Positions 15,106 to 15,875 of a stretch of DNA of 15,875 nt are shown here, piece after piece. Within the stretch, counting starts at the first letter, position 1; every line of letters begins with the position of its first letter. Below the pieces are notes generated by a model that was not told where the DNA came from, ran no database searches, and was given only the letters and a program-made list of their open reading frames with translations. The position numbers and the translations under genes were made by a program. The DNA comes from Succinivibrionaceae bacterium UBA3769 (lineage in GTDB: Bacteria; Pseudomonadota; Gammaproteobacteria; Enterobacterales; Succinivibrionaceae). The stretch is from assembly GCA_002372325.1 (NCBI GenBank), contig DFFT01000030.1, positions 1 through 15,875 on the forward strand. The letters are read 5' to 3'.

Positions 15106-15151
15106 ATAAGTTTCAAAACATCCTAGAAACTTAAGGGATTCGCCCGAATCC
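15106..15151 (-). repeat. Right-end stem-loops of the insertion element (possible reRNA scaffold)
   Basis: Two hairpins follow the tnpB stop in its direction of transcription: GGATTCG/CGAATCC with a two-base loop, directly after the stop, then AAGTTTC/GAAACTT with an 11-base loop. In IS605 elements the right end is recognised by TnpA and is also part of the guide RNA used by TnpB. Confidence 0.6.
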
Positions 15152-15152
15152 A

Positions 15153-15875
15153 CTACACCCGACCTTTACCGTGAGTAAATTTAGGGTCTACTTTTACAAC
15201 TGTTTTAAAGAAGTCTATGCTCAAATTAGATGTTTGATAGCTAAAATCTTTATAAATTTTTTTAATAATATTTAAAGCACCATTTAAATCGGCGTTTATA
15301 AGTCCCAAAGAGCTTTTGAATAAACCTCTGTGAATTCTTTCCCCTTTGTAGGTTTCCTGTTTACAGGGAAATTCATCATCAAAAAAAGAACATTTAGAGG
15401 TATAAGATTCTTCGGTCTCTATAACTTTGATGCCTTTTAACTCTGCCTTGTACTTGATTTTTGAAATCAAACTGTTAAAGGGAATAGAAACAAAGTTCTG
15501 ATTGTTTTTGCGTCCTAAATTAACCTCTTGTTTCCAGTTATCGTTTTTACCGATTATAATGGTATTGAATCCGTTGGAAACTGCCTGATTGATTAAATCA
15601 GAACTGCATAAATGCAAATAATCATTTACTTTGTTCATTCTGTTTCTAAGTGTCGAACATATTTTCTCCGTTATTTCATTTTTAGTTAAACTTTTAAGTT
15701 TTGCAACTCTTTTATTGCAGAAGCGATTTACTGATTTAAGGAACTTTCCATCGTAAATCACAGGTTTGAAGTCATTAGTGTTAGACACTACGGACATCAG
15801 GTTGTTTACACCTAAATCAACGCCCAAAATCCTTCCGTTATCCTCTTTCAGAGGAACCTTTGGAATCGCATAGGC
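15153..15875 (-). CDS. tnpB: TnpB (IS605 OrfB) RNA-guided endonuclease, 5' end outside the window
   Basis: Reading frame open from the window edge (first codon GCC at 15875) to TAG at 15153-15155: 240 residues, the C-terminal part of a family of about 370-400. RuvC residues are intact: Asp in GVDLGVNNL (residue 20 of the visible part), Glu in EESYTSKCS (about 156), and Asp in LINADLNGALNI (about 196). The usual four-Cys zinc finger is not present. The region instead reads SYTSKCSFFDDEFPCK and later RIHRGLFKSS, as in the zinc-less subgroup with the TSKxSFxD pattern. A start at 15827 would be TTG and lies inside the conserved domain, so the true start is off the window. The gene is much more AT-rich than its neighbours. 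Confidence 0.92.
   Translation of the reverse strand, partial: AYAIPKVPLKEDNGRILGVDLGVNNLMSVVSNTNDFKPVIYDGKFLKSVNRFCNKRVAKLKSLTKNEITEKICSTLRNRMNKVNDYLHLCSSDLINQAVSNGFNTIIIGKNDNWKQEVNLGRKNNQNFVSIPFNSLISKIKYKAELKGIKVIETEESYTSKCSFFDDEFPCKQETYKGERIHRGLFKSSLGLINADLNGALNIIKKIYKDFSYQTSNLSIDFFKTVVKVDPKFTHGKGRV

Larger units (their letters stand above)
15060..15875 (-). mobile_element. IS200/IS605-type element, right end and part of tnpB (continues beyond window)
   Basis: This AT-rich block contrasts sharply with the GC-rich host gene. It contains tnpB plus a right end with stem-loops after the tnpB stop: GGATTCG-CC-CGAATCC (15136-15151) and, on the minus strand, AAGTTTC-N11-GAAACTT. A TGTTAA...TTAACA pair lies close to the host junction. 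Elements of this family have subterminal hairpins and no terminal inverted repeats, which fits. The left end and any tnpA are outside the window, and the exact end is uncertain by about 10 bases. Confidence 0.8.

Noticed and set aside
1..15875. CRISPR array, tRNA or rRNA gene
   Set aside because: No regularly spaced repeats and no cloverleaf or rRNA-like conserved stretches were seen on either strand.

Overview
The window is a type III secretion system (T3SS) locus of a Gram-negative bacterium, followed by a separate cyclic-di-GMP signalling gene that an insertion sequence has broken. The T3SS is of the Ysc type: its minus-strand gene order, sctC-sctD | sctE-sctF-sctG-sctJ-sctK-sctL-sctN, follows yscC-D-E-F-G-(H-I)-J-K-L plus yscN. 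The DNA is fairly GC-rich by eye, except the right end (about 15060-15875), which is clearly AT-rich and foreign. A perfect CRP-type palindrome (TGTGA-N6-TCACA) and the family mix fit a gammaproteobacterium. The sequence alone does not fix the genus.

Layout. 1-1256 (minus) is a periplasmic ABC substrate-binding protein of the PF04392/TrpX type, lying 46 bases after sctN. 1303-5790 (minus) is the needle/ring/ATPase unit: sctN, sctL, sctK, sctJ, sctG, sctF, sctE. 5934-9412 (minus) is a second unit, sctD and sctC, ending in a likely terminator before sctE. 9413-9777 is a divergent regulatory region with inverted repeats. 9778-10938 (plus) is a single-membrane-segment, coiled-coil secreted protein resembling a minor translocator (SctB). 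An intrinsic terminator follows, then a class I chaperone-like gene (11076-11537). 11827-12186 (plus) is a small exported DUF2799-like protein. 12262 to about 15066 (minus) is a GGDEF-GGDEF-EAL protein whose 5' end is cut off by an IS200/IS605-type element carrying a TnpB gene (15153-15875, running off the window).

The most interesting signal is regulatory. A bipartite motif, TGTAACCT-N14-CGTT, occurs three times with identical spacing. Each copy is intergenic and oriented toward a gene: sctE-F-G-J-K-L-N, sctB, and the small exported protein. The architecture (AAC core, 16 bases, CGTT) is that of an ECF sigma-factor promoter. This suggests an alternative-sigma regulon that joins needle assembly, translocator and an unrecognised envelope protein. 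sctC-sctD lacks the motif and has a housekeeping-like promoter candidate instead. At the third copy, a perfect CRP-like site lies just after the -10 element, where binding would be expected to repress.

Missing from the window are sctI, sctO, sctP, sctQ, the export apparatus (sctR,S,T,U,V) and the major translocator. Because sctN is followed by an ABC transporter component rather than sctO-sctU, the T3SS genes are probably split between loci.
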